The notes: a model not told the origin generated them from the sequence alone. A stretch of DNA of 64,000 bases from Pseudonocardia xinjiangensis (GCF_012911925.1 NZ_JAAXKY010000010.1:23076-87075); one strand, 5' to 3'; positions 8,731-17,528 are shown, counted from the first letter of the stretch. Translations and numbers: made by a program.

Positions 8731-10049
8731 AGCGCGCTCCGCTGCGGCTCGCCGGCCCAGACGGCGCCGTCGGGGAACCGGTACGCGGCCAGCGTCTGCG
8801 GCCGCATCTCGGCGCCGGCGCCCGGCGCGGTCGGGACGAGGTACCGGCCGTCCCGCACCACCACCGGGGCGACGAAGTGCTCGTGCAGGTGATCGACGTA
8901 CTCGATCACCCGGTCGTCCATCGATCCGGACACTGCGATGAAGTCGAACATGGACAGATGCTGCACCAGCTCGCACAGGCCGACCCCGCCGGCGTGCGGG
9001 CAGACGGGCACCCCGAACTTCGCGGCCAGCAGCAGGATCGCCACGTTCTCGTTGACGCCGCCGACCCGGGCCGCGTCGATCTGCAGGTAGGACAGCGCCC
9101 CGGTCTGCAGGAGCTGCTTGAACACCACGCGGTTGGCCACGTGCTCCCCGGTGGCCACCTTGACCGGCGCGATACCGCGGGCGATGGCGGCGAGCCCGAG
9201 GACGTCGTCGGGGCTGGTCGGCTCCTCCACCCACCACGGGTCGAACGCGGTCAGCGCCCGGACCCAGTCGATCGCCGCGCCGACGTCCCAGCGCTGGTTG
9301 GCGTCCACCGCGATCCGGATGTCGGGGCCAACCGTCTCGCGCGCGATCCGCATCCGCCGTAGGTCGTCGTCGAGGTCGGCGCCCACCTTCAGCTTGATCT
9401 GGGTGAACCCGTCGGCGACCGCCTCCCGGCACAGCCTGCGCAGCTTCTCGTCGTCGTAGCCGAGCCAGCCGGGGGTGGTGGTGTAGCCCGGGTAGCCCTG
9501 CGCCCGCAGCGTGGCCTCCCGCTCCGCGCGGCCCGGCTCCGCCGCACGGAGGATGGCCAGCGCCTCGTCGCGGGTGAGCGCGTCGGTCAGGTAGCGGAAG
9601 TCGACGAGGTCGACGATCTCCTCTGGCGTGAGGCCGGCCAGCAGCTGCCACAGCGGCAGCCCGGCCCGCTTGGCCCGCAGGTCCCACAGCGCGTTGACGA
9701 CCGCGGAGATCGCCATGTGGATGACGCCCTTCTCCGGGCCGAGCCAGCGCAGCTGGGAGTCGTGCACCAGTTCGATCCACAACGGCCCGAGCGCCTCGAG
9801 GGTGGTGTCGAGCGGTCGTCCGACGAGCATCGAGCCGATCGTCTCGATCGCGGCGGTCTGCACCTCGTTGCCCCGGCCGATCGTGAACGCGAAACCGTGG
9901 CCCTCGTGACCGTCGGGGTCGTCGGTGCTGACGACCACGTAGGCGGCGGAGTAGTCGGGGTCGGGGTTCATCGCGTCGGAGCCGTCGAGCTCGCGAGAGG
10001 TGGGAAAGCGCACGTCGAGGGTGTGCACGGTGGTGATCCGCGCGGTCAT
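8727..10049 (-). CDS. fucD: L-fuconate dehydratase (enolase superfamily)
   Basis: This 440-residue mandelate-racemase-group enzyme removes water from L-fuconate to give 2-keto-3-deoxy-L-fuconate. The diagnostic N-terminal stretch [20 protein letters not shown] (15-34) matches bacterial FucD and human ENOSF1. Catalytic groups follow in order: KLK (219-221), metal ligands D249 (AVDAN), E275/E276 (VEEP) and E302 (TGEH), then the base histidine in CPHAGG. I took the ATG at 10049, where the conserved alignment begins, rather than an upstream GTG. First gene of the operon, with a predicted operator 45 bp upstream. Confidence 0.95.
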   Translation of the reverse strand: MTARITTVHTLDVRFPTSRELDGSDAMNPDPDYSAAYVVVSTDDPDGHEGHGFAFTIGRGNEVQTAAIETIGSMLVGRPLDTTLEALGPLWIELVHDSQLRWLGPEKGVIHMAISAVVNALWDLRAKRAGLPLWQLLAGLTPEEIVDLVDFRYLTDALTRDEALAILRAAEPGRAEREATLRAQGYPGYTTTPGWLGYDDEKLRRLCREAVADGFTQIKLKVGADLDDDLRRMRIARETVGPDIRIAVDANQRWDVGAAIDWVRALTAFDPWWVEEPTSPDDVLGLAAIARGIAPVKVATGEHVANRVVFKQLLQTGALSYLQIDAARVGGVNENVAILLLAAKFGVPVCPHAGGVGLCELVQHLSMFDFIAVSGSMDDRVIEYVDHLHEHFVAPVVVRDGRYLVPTAPGAGAEMRPQTLAAYRFPDGAVWAGEPQRSAL

Positions 10050-10093
10050 GCCTGCCCCGCCGAACAAAGAAGCCGCACTGCTACCCCCGCTAG

Positions 10094-10104
10094 ACATCCG
10101 ATGT
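10094..10104. promoter_or_regulatory. Predicted FadR-type operator, copy 2
   Basis: The palindrome ACATCCGATGT, with the same two bases 5' (AG) as the copy at 1332, lies 45 bp upstream of the fuconate dehydratase start. It is well placed to block the operon promoter. Confidence 0.7.
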
Positions 10105-10167
10105 ATCGCCGATCTTTATACGGCCACGCACCCTGGCGCACAAGGGCGGAGCGGTGTTCCGGGACGG

Positions 10168-10178
10168 ACATCGGACGT
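10168..10178. promoter_or_regulatory. Predicted FadR-type operator, copy 3 (one mismatch)
   Basis: ACATCGGACGT read on the minus strand gives ACGTCCGATGT, differing from the other two copies at one base. It is 74 bp from copy 2, about seven helical turns, which would suit cooperative or looped binding. Confidence 0.5.
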
Positions 10179-10248
10179 CTACGGATGAGCGGCGAGGGGC
10201 CGTGTCCGTCCCGTTGCCCTCCATTAACAGAAACGTCTTACCGAAGTC

Positions 10249-10283
10249 TTGACAGTTCACCCCATTCGGTGGAAATTTTCACC
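10249..10283 (+). promoter_or_regulatory. Promoter and predicted RpiR operator
   Basis: A consensus -35 TTGACA (10249-10254) is followed by a 16-bp pseudo-palindrome GGTGGAAATTTTCACC (10268-10283) covering the expected -10 position (GAAATT at 10272). It lies 30 bp upstream of the RpiR start. The symmetric GAAATTTTC core resembles operators of RpiR-family regulators, so autorepression is likely; the specific binding is inferred. Confidence 0.5.
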
Positions 10284-10312
10284 ACCTTGCTCCTTCTCGA
10301 AAGGTTGTACTG

Positions 10313-11269
10313 GTGGTGCTGGCTGGATCCGACTCACCCGCCGAGGCGGGCACCGGTCAGCTGCTCGTGCATCTGCGGAGCCTCCTCCCGGGGCTCGCCG
10401 GCGCGCTGCGGCAGGTCGGGAACGTGATCCTCGAGGATCCGGCCTGGGCCTCGCGGGCGACGATCGTGGAGCTCGGGGAGCGGAGCGGCACCTCACCGGC
10501 CACCGTCACCCGCTTCTGCCGCACCCTGGGCGTGGCGGGCTACACGGAGCTGCGGGTCGGCATCGCCACCGAGATCGGGCGCGCCGACCAGGCCGGCTGG
10601 GAGCTCGGCATCGGTGCGGACGTACTGCCCACCGACCCGATCGACCGCGTGCTGCGCACGCTGGTGGCCGTCGACGTGCAGGCGATGCACGAGACCGCGG
10701 CGGCACTCGACCTCGCGGTGGTCGACGCGGTCGCCGACGCCGTGGTGGCCGCGCGGCGGGTCGACTTCTACGCCACGGGCGGCAGCGCCGCCGTGCTCGA
10801 GGACCAGCAGCTGCGGCTCTACCGGATCGGCATCGCCACCTGGACGTGGGCCGACGTGCACAACGGGCTCACCAGCGCCGCGCTGCTGGGCCCCGGCGAC
10901 GTGGCCGTCGCGCTGTCGCACAGCGGTCGCACCACCGAGACCGTGGAGATGCTCGCCGAGGCCGGTCGGCGCGGCGCCACCACCGTCGCGATCACCAACT
11001 TCTCCACGTCACCGATCGCCGATGTCGCCGACCACCTGCTCGGCACCTCGGTGCGGGAGACGGCGTTCCGGGCCGGGGCGATGTCGGCGCGGCACTCCCA
11101 GTTCCTGGTGCTGGACCTGATCTACCTGGCGGTCGCGCAACGCACGCACGAGCGCTCCACCGAGGCGTTCGCCCGCACCGCTGCCGCCGTGGCCGCGCAC
11201 CGCACCCCGTACGACCCGCGCGCGAGGGGCGGCTCAGCACGCTCCGCCGATCCGCACCGAGGAGCCTGA
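10313..11269 (+). CDS. RpiR-family transcriptional regulator (HTH + SIS)
   Basis: The 318-residue protein has an N-terminal HTH_6 domain (about 25-85, with SGTSPATVTRFCRTLG) and a SIS phosphosugar-binding domain (about 130-265, with ATGGSAAVLEDQ and ALSHSGRTTETVEM). Such proteins sense a phosphosugar and regulate its catabolic operon. The start is GTG at 10313 behind AAAGG. The stop overlaps the start of the SIS gene (TGATG). Context (SIS protein plus NgcEFG-like importer) suggests an amino-sugar phosphate such as GlcNAc-6-P or MurNAc-6-P as ligand, which is inference. Confidence 0.93.
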   Translation: MVLAGSDSPAEAGTGQLLVHLRSLLPGLAGALRQVGNVILEDPAWASRATIVELGERSGTSPATVTRFCRTLGVAGYTELRVGIATEIGRADQAGWELGIGADVLPTDPIDRVLRTLVAVDVQAMHETAAALDLAVVDAVADAVVAARRVDFYATGGSAAVLEDQQLRLYRIGIATWTWADVHNGLTSAALLGPGDVAVALSHSGRTTETVEMLAEAGRRGATTVAITNFSTSPIADVADHLLGTSVRETAFRAGAMSARHSQFLVLDLIYLAVAQRTHERSTEAFARTAAAVAAHRTPYDPRARGGSARSADPHRGA

Positions 11270-12060
11270 TGACCTCCGAGACGAACACGACGAGCGTCGC
11301 CCCCGGGCCTGCTCCGGTTTCCGGCGCGGCCTTCGCCGAGGCCGCCGCGGCCGCGGTGCAGCGGGTGTCCACCGAGCAGGCCGGCGCGGTCGCGGCGGCG
11401 GCAACGCTGCTGGTCGACGCGCTACGCGCAGGCGGGGTGGTGCAGGCGTTCGGCACCGGCCACTCCCAGGCGCTGGCGATGGAGATCGCCGGGCGCGCGG
11501 GCGGCCTCGTGCCCACCAACATGATCGCCCTGCGCGACCTGGTGATCCTCGGTGGTGAGCCGCCGGACGTGCTGTTCGACGCCCACCTCGAACGGGATCC
11601 GGCCGTCGCCCACCGCGTCTACGAACTGGCGGGCGCGCACCACTCCGACGTCTTCGTGATGGCGTCGAACTCCGGCGGGAACGGGTCCGTCGTGGAGCTC
11701 GCGCGGCTGGTCAAGGAGCGCGGGCACGGCCTCGTCGCGATCACGTCGATGGCGCACAGCTCGCGGGTGATCTCGCGACATCCCTCGGGGCTGCGGCTGT
11801 TCGAGCTCGCCGACGTCGTGCTCGACAACGGCGCGCCCTACGGCGACGCCGTGCTGACCACGGGTGAGATCGCCGTCGGCGGGATCTCCTCGATCACGGC
11901 GGCCCTGCTCGCCCAGATGGTGGTGGCCGAGGTCGTCGCCACCATGCTCGCCGCAGGCGAGGTCCCACCCGTCTACCTCTCGGCCAACATCCCCGAGGGC
12001 GACGCCCACAACTCCGCGCTGGAGGCCCGGTACGCCGGTCGTATCCGGCGATCCGCCTGA
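11269..12060 (+). CDS. SIS-domain phosphosugar-binding protein (UPF0309-like)
   Basis: This 263-residue single SIS-domain protein has the phosphosugar loop FGTGHSQALAMEIAGRAG and a second conserved loop MASNSGGNGSVVELA. It looks like the UPF0309 group, often encoded beside amino-sugar deacetylases and RpiR regulators; isomerase, etherase or deaminase activity cannot be told apart from sequence alone. Start ATG at 11269 overlaps the regulator stop by one base, with GAGGAG as ribosome site, so it is co-translated with the regulator. Confidence 0.88.
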   Translation: MTSETNTTSVAPGPAPVSGAAFAEAAAAAVQRVSTEQAGAVAAAATLLVDALRAGGVVQAFGTGHSQALAMEIAGRAGGLVPTNMIALRDLVILGGEPPDVLFDAHLERDPAVAHRVYELAGAHHSDVFVMASNSGGNGSVVELARLVKERGHGLVAITSMAHSSRVISRHPSGLRLFELADVVLDNGAPYGDAVLTTGEIAVGGISSITAALLAQMVVAEVVATMLAAGEVPPVYLSANIPEGDAHNSALEARYAGRIRRSA

Positions 12061-12163
12061 CCGCCCCACCCCACAGTCCGTCCGCTCCCCATCGGCACGG
12101 CCCGTTCTGTCCGCTCCCCACCCCTCGTGATCAGCAGCTCATCGTCAGCTCAAGGAGACAGCC

Positions 12164-13591
12164 ATGACCCCGTCTCGTCCCCCAACCGGTATCGACCGCC
12201 GGCAGTTCCTGCAGCGGCTGGCGGCCGCGGGCCTGCTCGCGGTACCGGGTGCGGGGCTGCTCTCCGCCTGCGCCACCGGAGGCGGGGGCACCACCACCGC
12301 CGCGCAGGGCCAGGTCAGCGCCACCAACCCGCTCGGTGTCGCCGCCGACGCCCCCCTGGACGTCGTGATCTTCAAGGGCGGCTACGGCGACGACTACGCC
12401 ATCGCGCACGAGGCGATGTACAAGCAGCGCTACCCGCAGGCGCAGGTCAAGCACTCGGCGAGCACGCAGATCGCGCAGGAGATGCAGCCGCGGTTCGTCG
12501 CGGGCAACCCGCCCGACGTCCTGGACGACACGGGCGCCCAGAAGATCGAGTACGCGGTGCTCGTGAACGACAACCAGCTCACCGACCTCGGGCCCCTGCT
12601 CGACGCCCCCTCGGTGGACGACCCGAACGTCAAGGTGCGCGACACGCTGCTCCCCGGTGTGATCGAGCAGGGCACGTTCGGCGACAAGTTCGTCATCCTC
12701 AACTACGTCTACGAGACCTACGCGCTCTGGTACTCGAAGCCGCTGTTCGAGAAGAACGGCTGGCAGGTCCCCACCACGTGGGACGAGATGATGGCGCTCT
12801 GCGAGAAGATCAAGGCCGCAGGCATCGCCCCGTTCGCCTACGGCGGGGTCAACGCGGGCGACTACGTGATCGACCTCAACCTGGGCGCGGCCATCAAGCA
12901 GGGTGGCCTCGACGTCGTGAAGAACATCGACAACCTGCAGTCTGGCGCCTGGACGCAGGACACGGTGCTGGCGGCGACGCAGCGGCTCGAGGAGATGGCC
13001 CGCAAGGGCTACTTCATGCCGGGTTCGGAGGGCCTCAAGCACACCGAGGCGCAGACGGCGTGGGTGCAGGGCAAGGCCGCGTTCTACGTCTCCGGCTCGT
13101 GGATCGAGAACGAGATGAAGGGCATCGCGCCGCCGGACTTCGCGATGACCGCGGCGCCGGTTCCGGTGCTGGACAGCAGCTCGGCGATGCCGGTCACGGC
13201 CCTGCGTACGCAGCCGGCCGAGGCGTTCGTGGTGCCGTCCAAGGCGAAGAACGTCAACGGTGGCATGGAGTACCTGCGGACGATGCTCTCCAAGGAGGGC
13301 GGCATGAAGTTCGCCGAGCTCACCGCGTCGGTGCCTGCGGTGAAGGACGCCACGGCCCAGGCCAAGAAGACGCCGGCGCTGGAGTCGCTCACGGCCGCTC
13401 TCGCCGCCGCGGGCCCCAACGTGTTCAGCTGGCAGTTCCGGACCTGGTACTCCACCTACAGCACCCTGCTGATCACCGAGACGACGAACCTGCTCGCCGG
13501 CCGCACCGACGCCAAGGGCTACCTCGCGAAGCTGCAGGCGGAGACCGACCGGATCGCCGCCGACTCGAGCATCACCAAGTACCACCGCTGA
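12164..13591 (+). CDS. Carbohydrate ABC transporter substrate-binding lipoprotein, NgcE-like
   Basis: The 475-residue extracytoplasmic binding protein begins with a twin-arginine signal (DRRQFLQRLAAAG, RR at 12-13) ending in a lipobox (LLSAC, C36), so it is probably a Tat-exported lipoprotein. The rest is a family-1 solute-binding fold. Similarity in the N-terminus and the middle (PFAYGGVNAGDYVIDL) to Streptomyces NgcE suggests GlcNAc or chitobiose as ligand. AAGGAG sits 7 nt before the ATG. A 103-bp gap separates it from the SIS gene; the two permeases follow directly. Confidence 0.9.
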   Translation: MTPSRPPTGIDRRQFLQRLAAAGLLAVPGAGLLSACATGGGGTTTAAQGQVSATNPLGVAADAPLDVVIFKGGYGDDYAIAHEAMYKQRYPQAQVKHSASTQIAQEMQPRFVAGNPPDVLDDTGAQKIEYAVLVNDNQLTDLGPLLDAPSVDDPNVKVRDTLLPGVIEQGTFGDKFVILNYVYETYALWYSKPLFEKNGWQVPTTWDEMMALCEKIKAAGIAPFAYGGVNAGDYVIDLNLGAAIKQGGLDVVKNIDNLQSGAWTQDTVLAATQRLEEMARKGYFMPGSEGLKHTEAQTAWVQGKAAFYVSGSWIENEMKGIAPPDFAMTAAPVPVLDSSSAMPVTALRTQPAEAFVVPSKAKNVNGGMEYLRTMLSKEGGMKFAELTASVPAVKDATAQAKKTPALESLTAALAAAGPNVFSWQFRTWYSTYSTLLITETTNLLAGRTDAKGYLAKLQAETDRIAADSSITKYHR

Positions 13592-13593
13592 CC

Positions 13594-14511
13594 ATGCGTT
13601 ACGGAAAATACCGGTTCATCGCCGGCTTCCTGGCGGTCCCGCTGGCGCTCTACATCGTGTTCGTCGTGTCGCCGTACGCCCAGGCGTTCTACATCTCGAT
13701 GACCGACTGGCGGGGCTTCTCCGGGCAGCAGAACTTCATCGGCTTCGGCAACTACATCGAGCTGGCCACCGACGGCCGGTTCTGGCGGGCCATGGGGCAC
13801 AACGGGCTGCTGCTCCTGGTGGTGCCGCTGGTGACGATCGTGTTCGCCCTGTTCCTGGCGGCCGTCACGACCGTGGCGGGACGCCAGGGCGCGGTCGGTC
13901 GCGGCGGGGTGCGGGGATCACGCTTCTACCAGGTGGTGTTCTTCTTCCCGCAGGTCGTCCCGGTGGTGATCGCCGGGGTGCTCTTCGGGTTCTTCTTCAA
14001 CCCCGACGCGGGGCTGCTCAACGGGCTCCTGCGCGTGCTCGGCCTGGGCTGGCTCACGCGGCCGTGGCTCGGCGACCCGGCGCTCGCCCTGCCGTCGGTG
14101 ATGGCCGTGCTCATCTGGGGTGCGGTCGGCTTCTACTACGTGCTGTTCAGCTCGGCGATGAAGTCGGTGCCCCCTGACGTCTTCGAGGCGGCGGTGCTCG
14201 ACGGAGCCGGGCGGCTGCGCACGTTCTGGAGCATCACGCTGCCGATGATCTGGGACAGCGTCCAGGTCTCCTACATCTACCTGGGGATCATGGTGCTCGA
14301 CGGGTTCGCGCTGCTGCAGGTGATGTTGCCGGTGCCGGGTGGCGGCCCCGACGGGTCGACGGCGGTGGTGTCGCAGTACCTGTACGAGAGCGCCTTCATC
14401 AACGGCCGGTTCGGCTACGCCTCGGCCATCGGGGTGGCGCTGTGCCTGGTGACGCTGCTGCTGGCCGTCGCCGTCCTGCGGCTCACCCGCCGCCAGCAGA
14501 CCGAGTACTGA
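13594..14511 (+). CDS. Carbohydrate ABC transporter permease 1 (MalF type, NgcF-like)
   Basis: The 305-residue membrane protein has about six transmembrane segments, starting near residue 8, and the EAA loop (VFEAAVLDGAGRLRTFWSITLPMI) that docks to the ATPase. It starts 2 nt after the binding-protein stop. It forms the heterodimeric channel with the next gene product. No ATP-binding subunit is encoded nearby. Confidence 0.92.
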   Translation: MRYGKYRFIAGFLAVPLALYIVFVVSPYAQAFYISMTDWRGFSGQQNFIGFGNYIELATDGRFWRAMGHNGLLLLVVPLVTIVFALFLAAVTTVAGRQGAVGRGGVRGSRFYQVVFFFPQVVPVVIAGVLFGFFFNPDAGLLNGLLRVLGLGWLTRPWLGDPALALPSVMAVLIWGAVGFYYVLFSSAMKSVPPDVFEAAVLDGAGRLRTFWSITLPMIWDSVQVSYIYLGIMVLDGFALLQVMLPVPGGGPDGSTAVVSQYLYESAFINGRFGYASAIGVALCLVTLLLAVAVLRLTRRQQTEY

Positions 14512-14522
14512 GGAGTACGGCG

Positions 14523-15443
14523 ATGACACTCGGCACGTCGGCGCCGGCCACGACGCCCCCCGACCGGTCGCAGCGCCGGCCGCGCCGCCACGACGACGCC
14601 CACCACAAGGCATTGACGGGTGAGCGGACGCTCAACGTGTTCACCCACGGCTTCCTCGCGGTGTGGGCGATCCTCGTGGCGGTCCCGCTGATCTGGGCCG
14701 TGCTCACGGCCTTCAAGACCGACAGCGAGATCTTCTCCAGCCCGTGGAGCCTGCCCGCGCAGTGGCAGTTCGGCAACTTCGTGCGGGCCTGGACCACGGC
14801 CAGCATCGGCACGTACTTCGTCAACAGCCTCATCGTCGTCAGCGTCTCGGTGGTGCTGGTGATGCTGCTCGGGTCGATGGTGGCCTACGTGCTGGCCCGC
14901 TACGAGTTCCCCGGGCGGGGCGTCATCTACTACGCGTTCGTCGCCGGGATGACGTTCCCGATCTTCCTGGCCCTCGTGCCGCTGTTCTTCGTGGTCCAGA
15001 ACCTCGGGATGCTCGGCACCTACCACGGGCTGATCCTGGTCTACACGGCGTACGCACTGCCGTTCACGGTCTTCTTCATGACCGGGTTCTTCCGGACGTT
15101 GCCGAGCGCGCTCGCCGAGGCCGCGATGCTGGACGGCTGCTCGCACTCTGGCGTGTTCTTCCGGATCATGCTGCCGCTCGCCCGCCCGGGCCTGATCAGC
15201 GTGGGGATCTTCAACTTCCTCGGGCTGTGGAACCAGTACCTGCTGCCGCTCGTGCTGATGCCGGACAGCGACCACTACGTGCTCTCGCAGGGGCTCGCGG
15301 TGCTGGCGGCGAACCAGGGCTACCGCAGCGACTGGAGCGCGCTGTTCGCCGGTCTGGTGATCGCGCTGCTGCCGGTGCTCGCGGTGTACGTCGTGTTCCA
15401 GCGCCGGATCCAGGAGGGACTGAGCGTCGGAGCCATCAAGTAG
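14523..15443 (+). CDS. Carbohydrate ABC transporter permease 2 (MalG type, NgcG-like)
   Basis: The 306-residue protein has a charged N-terminus of about 45 residues, about six membrane segments, and the EAA loop (LAEAAMLDGCSHSGVFFRIMLP). GAGGAG precedes the ATG by 8 nt. It is the last gene of the importer set, and in this architecture (MalFG type) an external ATPase such as an MsiK homologue would be needed; none is present in the window. Confidence 0.92.
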   Translation: MTLGTSAPATTPPDRSQRRPRRHDDAHHKALTGERTLNVFTHGFLAVWAILVAVPLIWAVLTAFKTDSEIFSSPWSLPAQWQFGNFVRAWTTASIGTYFVNSLIVVSVSVVLVMLLGSMVAYVLARYEFPGRGVIYYAFVAGMTFPIFLALVPLFFVVQNLGMLGTYHGLILVYTAYALPFTVFFMTGFFRTLPSALAEAAMLDGCSHSGVFFRIMLPLARPGLISVGIFNFLGLWNQYLLPLVLMPDSDHYVLSQGLAVLAANQGYRSDWSALFAGLVIALLPVLAVYVVFQRRIQEGLSVGAIK

Positions 15444-15507
15444 CGGCGCCGGTGCCGTGGCCGTCGACACGGTGAAAGGGCGGCCACATGCGGCGTACGG
15501 TGCAGAA

Positions 15508-16650
15508 GTGATCGGCTCGAGGGCGAGGCTCCGGGCACTGCGGTGGGGTCTACGTATCGTGTTCGGGCTGCCGCAGCCCGTGAAACGGGTGCTCGCGGGC
15601 CATCCGGTCCGGCTCGACGGGCAGGTCCTGGACCTGGACCTGCAACTGCTGGGGCGCGTCGACCGGCTGCTGTCGAGCTCCGCCGGCGGCACGGTCGATC
15701 AGGCCGCGCTGGCCGAGCAACGCCGCCAGGCCGACGAGGCGGCCGAGGTCGTCGCCGACGCCGCACTGGACGACGTCCTCACCGAGGACCTGCAGGTGCC
15801 CGGCGGCGCGGGCCCCCGCGCCGCCCGGCTCTACGTCCCGCCTGCCGTGCCCGAGACGGCGGGGCTGATCGTGTACTTCCACGGCGGCGGGTTCGTGATG
15901 GGCAGCATCGCCTCGACGGACCCGCTGTGCCGGCTGCTCGCGGCCCAGTCCGGAGTGCGGGTGCTCTCCGTCGACTACCGCCTCGCTCCGGAGGACCCGT
16001 ACCCCGCGGCGCTCGAGGACGCCATCGCCGCGTACCACGGTGCCCGGGACGCAGCGTCCGACCTCGGCGCCGACCCCGAGCTGATCGCGGTGGGCGGCGA
16101 CAGCGCGGGTGCCAACCTCGCCCTCGTCGTGGCCCAGCAGCAGGCGATGGCCGGTGGCCCGCTCCCGGCGTTCGTCCTCGCGCTGTACCCCGTCACCGAC
16201 GCCGCGCGCTCCACGCGCTCGCGGGAGATGTTCGGCGCCGGCTTCGGCCTCACCGCGGAGTACATCGCCGAGCTGGAACGCCTCTACCTGCCTGACGGGG
16301 TGCCGTCCGACGACACGCGGGGCGCGATCCTGCGCGCCGACGACCTGGCCGGGATGCCTCCGGTCTATCTCTCCACCGCGGGCTTCGACCCGCTGCGTGA
16401 CGAGGGCGAGGAGCTGGCCGATCGGCTGCACCACGCGGGGGTGCCGGTGGTGGCGCGCCGCTTTCCCGGCCTGGTGCACGGATACGCCAGCTTCACCGCG
16501 GTCAGCGCCGCCGCCCGGGACGCCACCCTCGACGCGGCCAGCGCGCTGCGCGCGGCGCTCACGCTGGTGCGGAGCAGGCATCCGGCGAGGGTCATCGGCC
16601 ATGCGGTGCTGGACGCGCTGCCGACCACCGCGCGCACCACCGGAGCGTGA
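15508..16650 (+). CDS. Alpha/beta hydrolase, hormone-sensitive-lipase (family IV) esterase
   Basis: The product (about 380 residues) has the oxyanion motif HGGGF in YFHGGGFVMG, the nucleophile motif GGDSAGANLAL, an aspartate in FDPLRDEG and a histidine in LVHGYAS, the complete family-IV esterase set. I prefer GTG at 15508 because TACGGT lies 6 nt upstream, matching the leaderless pattern seen elsewhere; GTG at 15457 is an in-frame alternative without a ribosome site. The N-terminal 110 residues are a helical extension. Substrate unknown. Confidence 0.85.
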   Translation: MIGSRARLRALRWGLRIVFGLPQPVKRVLAGHPVRLDGQVLDLDLQLLGRVDRLLSSSAGGTVDQAALAEQRRQADEAAEVVADAALDDVLTEDLQVPGGAGPRAARLYVPPAVPETAGLIVYFHGGGFVMGSIASTDPLCRLLAAQSGVRVLSVDYRLAPEDPYPAALEDAIAAYHGARDAASDLGADPELIAVGGDSAGANLALVVAQQQAMAGGPLPAFVLALYPVTDAARSTRSREMFGAGFGLTAEYIAELERLYLPDGVPSDDTRGAILRADDLAGMPPVYLSTAGFDPLRDEGEELADRLHHAGVPVVARRFPGLVHGYASFTAVSAAARDATLDAASALRAALTLVRSRHPARVIGHAVLDALPTTARTTGA

Positions 16651-16760
16651 GATCCACCGGTGACCCCGGTTCGGACGCTACCGTCACCCGGCACGTGGTC
16701 GGTCCGACGAGAAGGACGAGGCGCTGCGACGGCTGTCGCAGCACGGCTGGAGGCGAGCCC

Positions 16761-17501
16761 GTGGATCGCCAGGACGTCAGTGCCACCCTGCCCTGGATGG
16801 GCGCCGGCACCGAGTTCCTCTACCGCGCTGTCGACGCGTTGCCCGACGACGCCCTCCGCGCGCCCAGCGCGTTGCCCGGGTGGAGCAGGGCCCACGTCGT
16901 CGCCCACGTGGCGCGCAGCGCCGAGGGCCTCACCCGGCTCGCCACCTGGGCGCGCACCGGCGTCGAGACCCCGATGTACGCCTCCCGCGAGGAGCGGGCG
17001 GTGCGGATCGAGTCCTCGGCGCAGGCGTCCGCCGAGACGCTGCGCCGGGAGCTCATCACCACCGCCGACGAGCTCGACGCCGCCCTCGCCGCCCTCGACG
17101 ACGAGGCGTGGCTCGCCGAGGTGCGCACCGCTCTCGGCGTGCCGGTGCCCGCGGCCGAGATCCCCTGGATGCGGGTGCGGGAGGTGTGGGTGCACGCGGT
17201 CGACCTCGACGTCGGGGCGAGCGTCGACGATCTTCCGCCGGAGGTGGTCGACGCCCTGCTGGACGACGCCACGGCCACCTTGTCGGAGCGCGAGGGGTGC
17301 CCCGTCGCGCTCCTGGCGCCGGTCGACCGGGAGCACACGTGGTGGCTCGGTCCGGAGTCCGGGTCGGGCTCCGTCGAAGTGCGGGGCGAGGCGGCCGCCG
17401 TGCTGGGCTGGCTGGTGGGCCGCACCGGGGGCGAGGGCGTCGATGCCGTCGGCCCCACCGGCAGGCCGGTCCCGGTCCCGGTCGCGCCGCGCTGGCTGTA
17501 G
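16761..17501 (+). CDS. Mycothiol-dependent maleylpyruvate isomerase-type protein
   Basis: The 246-residue protein has the DinB-like four-helix metal-binding domain: HVVAHVAR near residue 50 and WMRVREVWVHAVDLD near 140 supply the histidine/glutamate metal ligands, and a small C-terminal domain follows. Family members use mycothiol as cofactor, which fits an actinobacterium. GGAGG sits 7 nt before the GTG start. It stands alone, with no gentisate pathway genes nearby, so maleylpyruvate is not assured as substrate. Confidence 0.87.
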   Translation: MDRQDVSATLPWMGAGTEFLYRAVDALPDDALRAPSALPGWSRAHVVAHVARSAEGLTRLATWARTGVETPMYASREERAVRIESSAQASAETLRRELITTADELDAALAALDDEAWLAEVRTALGVPVPAAEIPWMRVREVWVHAVDLDVGASVDDLPPEVVDALLDDATATLSEREGCPVALLAPVDREHTWWLGPESGSGSVEVRGEAAAVLGWLVGRTGGEGVDAVGPTGRPVPVPVAPRWL

Positions 17502-17528
17502 CCCCCGAACCAATGGGACGTTGACCAC

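Noticed and set aside
12070..12118. Repeated GTCCGCTCCCCA before the NgcE-like gene as an operator pair
   Set aside because: Two 12-nt direct copies in C-rich sequence with no symmetry; not enough to call a site.
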